Shown here piece after piece: positions 6,572-7,203 of a DNA stretch of 7,203 nucleotides (positions within the stretch are counted from its first letter, which is position 1; every line of letters starts with the position of its first letter). The translations under genes and the position numbers were made by a program. This stretch comes from a bacterium (GTDB lineage Bacteria; Krumholzibacteriota; Krumholzibacteriia; Krumholzibacteriales; Krumholzibacteriaceae): contig JAFNGP010000099.1 in NCBI GenBank assembly GCA_017885175.1, positions 282 through 7,484 of the forward strand. The letters run 5' to 3'. The notes below the pieces were generated by a model. It searched no databases. It worked only from the letters and a program-made list of their open reading frames with translations, and was not told where the DNA came from.

Positions 6572-7203
6572 ATGAAAGCGATGATCATCGTGCTCGGAGC
6601 GCTCGCGGTGCTCGCCGTCTCCGTTCCGAACGCCATCCACGGCGCGGCTCCCGCGGCGCTTCTCCTCTCGTGCACCGGGGACGTCTCCGTTCACCGGAGC
6701 GACGGCACGATCGCCAAAGGCTCGTACGGCCTTCAGCTCAACGCCGGAGACATGGTCCGCACCGGGGCGGGAGCCGCGGCGGAGGTCCATTTCGAGAACG
6801 GGACGTGGATCGAGCTCGGCCCGGGAGGCAGTCTCGAGATCAAGGCGGAAGGCTCGAGGAAGCCGGCGAAGGCGGAGCAGAAGTCCGGCAACTTCGAATC
6901 GGTCACAAACTTTTTGAAGCTGCGCGACGCCGGGGGGGTAAGCACGCTCGCTTCCCTCCGTTCCGGCGCGAAGCGGCCCGAGATCCGTCTCGAATCGCCG
7001 TGTCAGACCCGGGTACGCGGCGATCGCCCGGAATTCAGATGGAGCGCGACCGATTCGACGGCCGAGCTGAGGCTCAAGATCTACGACGACCGCGGCATCC
7101 GTTGGCAGTACGACGTCGTCGGCGCGCATACGGTCCGGTACCCCGACGACGGAAAGCCCCTCGTGCCGGGGACGGCGTACTCCTGGACTCTCGAGACGAC
7201 CGA
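6572..7203 (+). CDS. Exported FecR-domain protein (3' end missing)
   Basis: The frame is open from ATG 6572 to the right edge, giving 210 complete codons and no stop. Residues 1 to about 26 form a signal peptide: Met-Lys, a hydrophobic run 'MIIVLGALAVLAV', then a small-residue end 'HGAAP'. Residues about 30-92 match the FecR fold (PF04773-like): 'GDVSVHR' at 36-42, 'LQLNAGDMVRTG' at 54-65, 'AEVHFENGTWIELGP' at 70-84, and a closing 'SLEIK'. A Lys-rich linker follows. From about 138 a second domain begins, with 'RPEFRWSA' (152-159) and 'VPGTAYSWTLE' (198-208), patterns typical of an Ig/Fn3-like beta-sandwich. There is no N-terminal cytosolic anti-sigma region, so it is not a classical FecR sigma regulator; it probably acts outside the cytoplasm as a binding or structural protein. 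Its partner is unknown. It is transcribed divergently from the TPR-CHAT gene, suggesting shared control. Only two cysteines (34 and 144) are visible. Confidence 0.85.
   Translation, partial: MKAMIIVLGALAVLAVSVPNAIHGAAPAALLLSCTGDVSVHRSDGTIAKGSYGLQLNAGDMVRTGAGAAAEVHFENGTWIELGPGGSLEIKAEGSRKPAKAEQKSGNFESVTNFLKLRDAGGVSTLASLRSGAKRPEIRLESPCQTRVRGDRPEFRWSATDSTAELRLKIYDDRGIRWQYDVVGAHTVRYPDDGKPLVPGTAYSWTLETT

Noticed and set aside
6555..6575. A six-codon leader frame (MKGRAS) whose stop overlaps the FecR-domain start codon
   Set aside because: There is no ribosome binding site before it and its first codons are the ribosome binding site of the real gene; probably chance.
6659..6673. 'LLSC' at residues 31-34 of the FecR-domain protein as a lipoprotein cleavage site
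   Set aside because: It lies beyond the hydrophobic core and after a good signal peptidase I site, and it aligns with the first strand of the FecR fold.
6350..7129. A 259-residue minus-strand frame opposite the FecR-domain gene
   Set aside because: Shadow of a plus-strand gene that has a signal peptide, a FecR fold, a ribosome binding site and a TATAAT box.

Overview
The window is a GC-rich, densely coded chromosomal stretch. It holds four protein-coding genes and one divergent promoter region, with no RNA genes, mobile elements or CRISPR. The leftmost gene ends in what looks like an outer-membrane beta-barrel, and two other products carry export signals, so the organism is probably a diderm (Gram-negative-type) bacterium. 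The mix of a propeller-barrel fusion, a PrsW peptidase, a large TPR-CHAT protein and a FecR-domain protein, with strong G/C preference at third codon positions, fits poorly characterised groups such as the FCB-related candidate phyla. That placement is a guess: no taxonomic marker is present.

Layout: (1) bases 1-2026, plus strand, is the 3' part of a gene for a TolB/PD40-like beta-propeller joined to a C-terminal beta-barrel; its start lies off the left edge. (2) Bases 2077-3063, plus strand, encode a PrsW-family intramembrane metalloprotease, very likely in one operon with gene 1. The best ribosome binding site in the gap points to an ACG codon at 2041 rather than the GTG at 2077. (3) Bases 3068-6289, minus strand, encode a protein of about 1070 residues with an export signal, about eleven 40-residue TPR units and a C-terminal CHAT (caspase-like) protease domain with its His-Cys dyad intact. 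It converges on the PrsW gene with only 4 bases between the stop codons. (4) Bases 6290-6571 are a divergent intergenic region with a near-consensus sigma-70-type promoter firing left and a perfect TATAAT box firing right. (5) Bases 6572-7203, plus strand, are the 5' part of a gene for an exported FecR-domain protein that runs off the right edge.

All four products appear to act in or across the envelope: an outer-membrane propeller-barrel, an inner-membrane protease, an exported caspase-like protease with a large protein-binding array, and an exported FecR-domain protein. The two best-supported pairings are the propeller-barrel/PrsW operon and the divergent CHAT/FecR pair. A proteolytic envelope-sensing role is plausible from the families involved but is inference; no substrate, sigma factor or anti-sigma factor is visible here.
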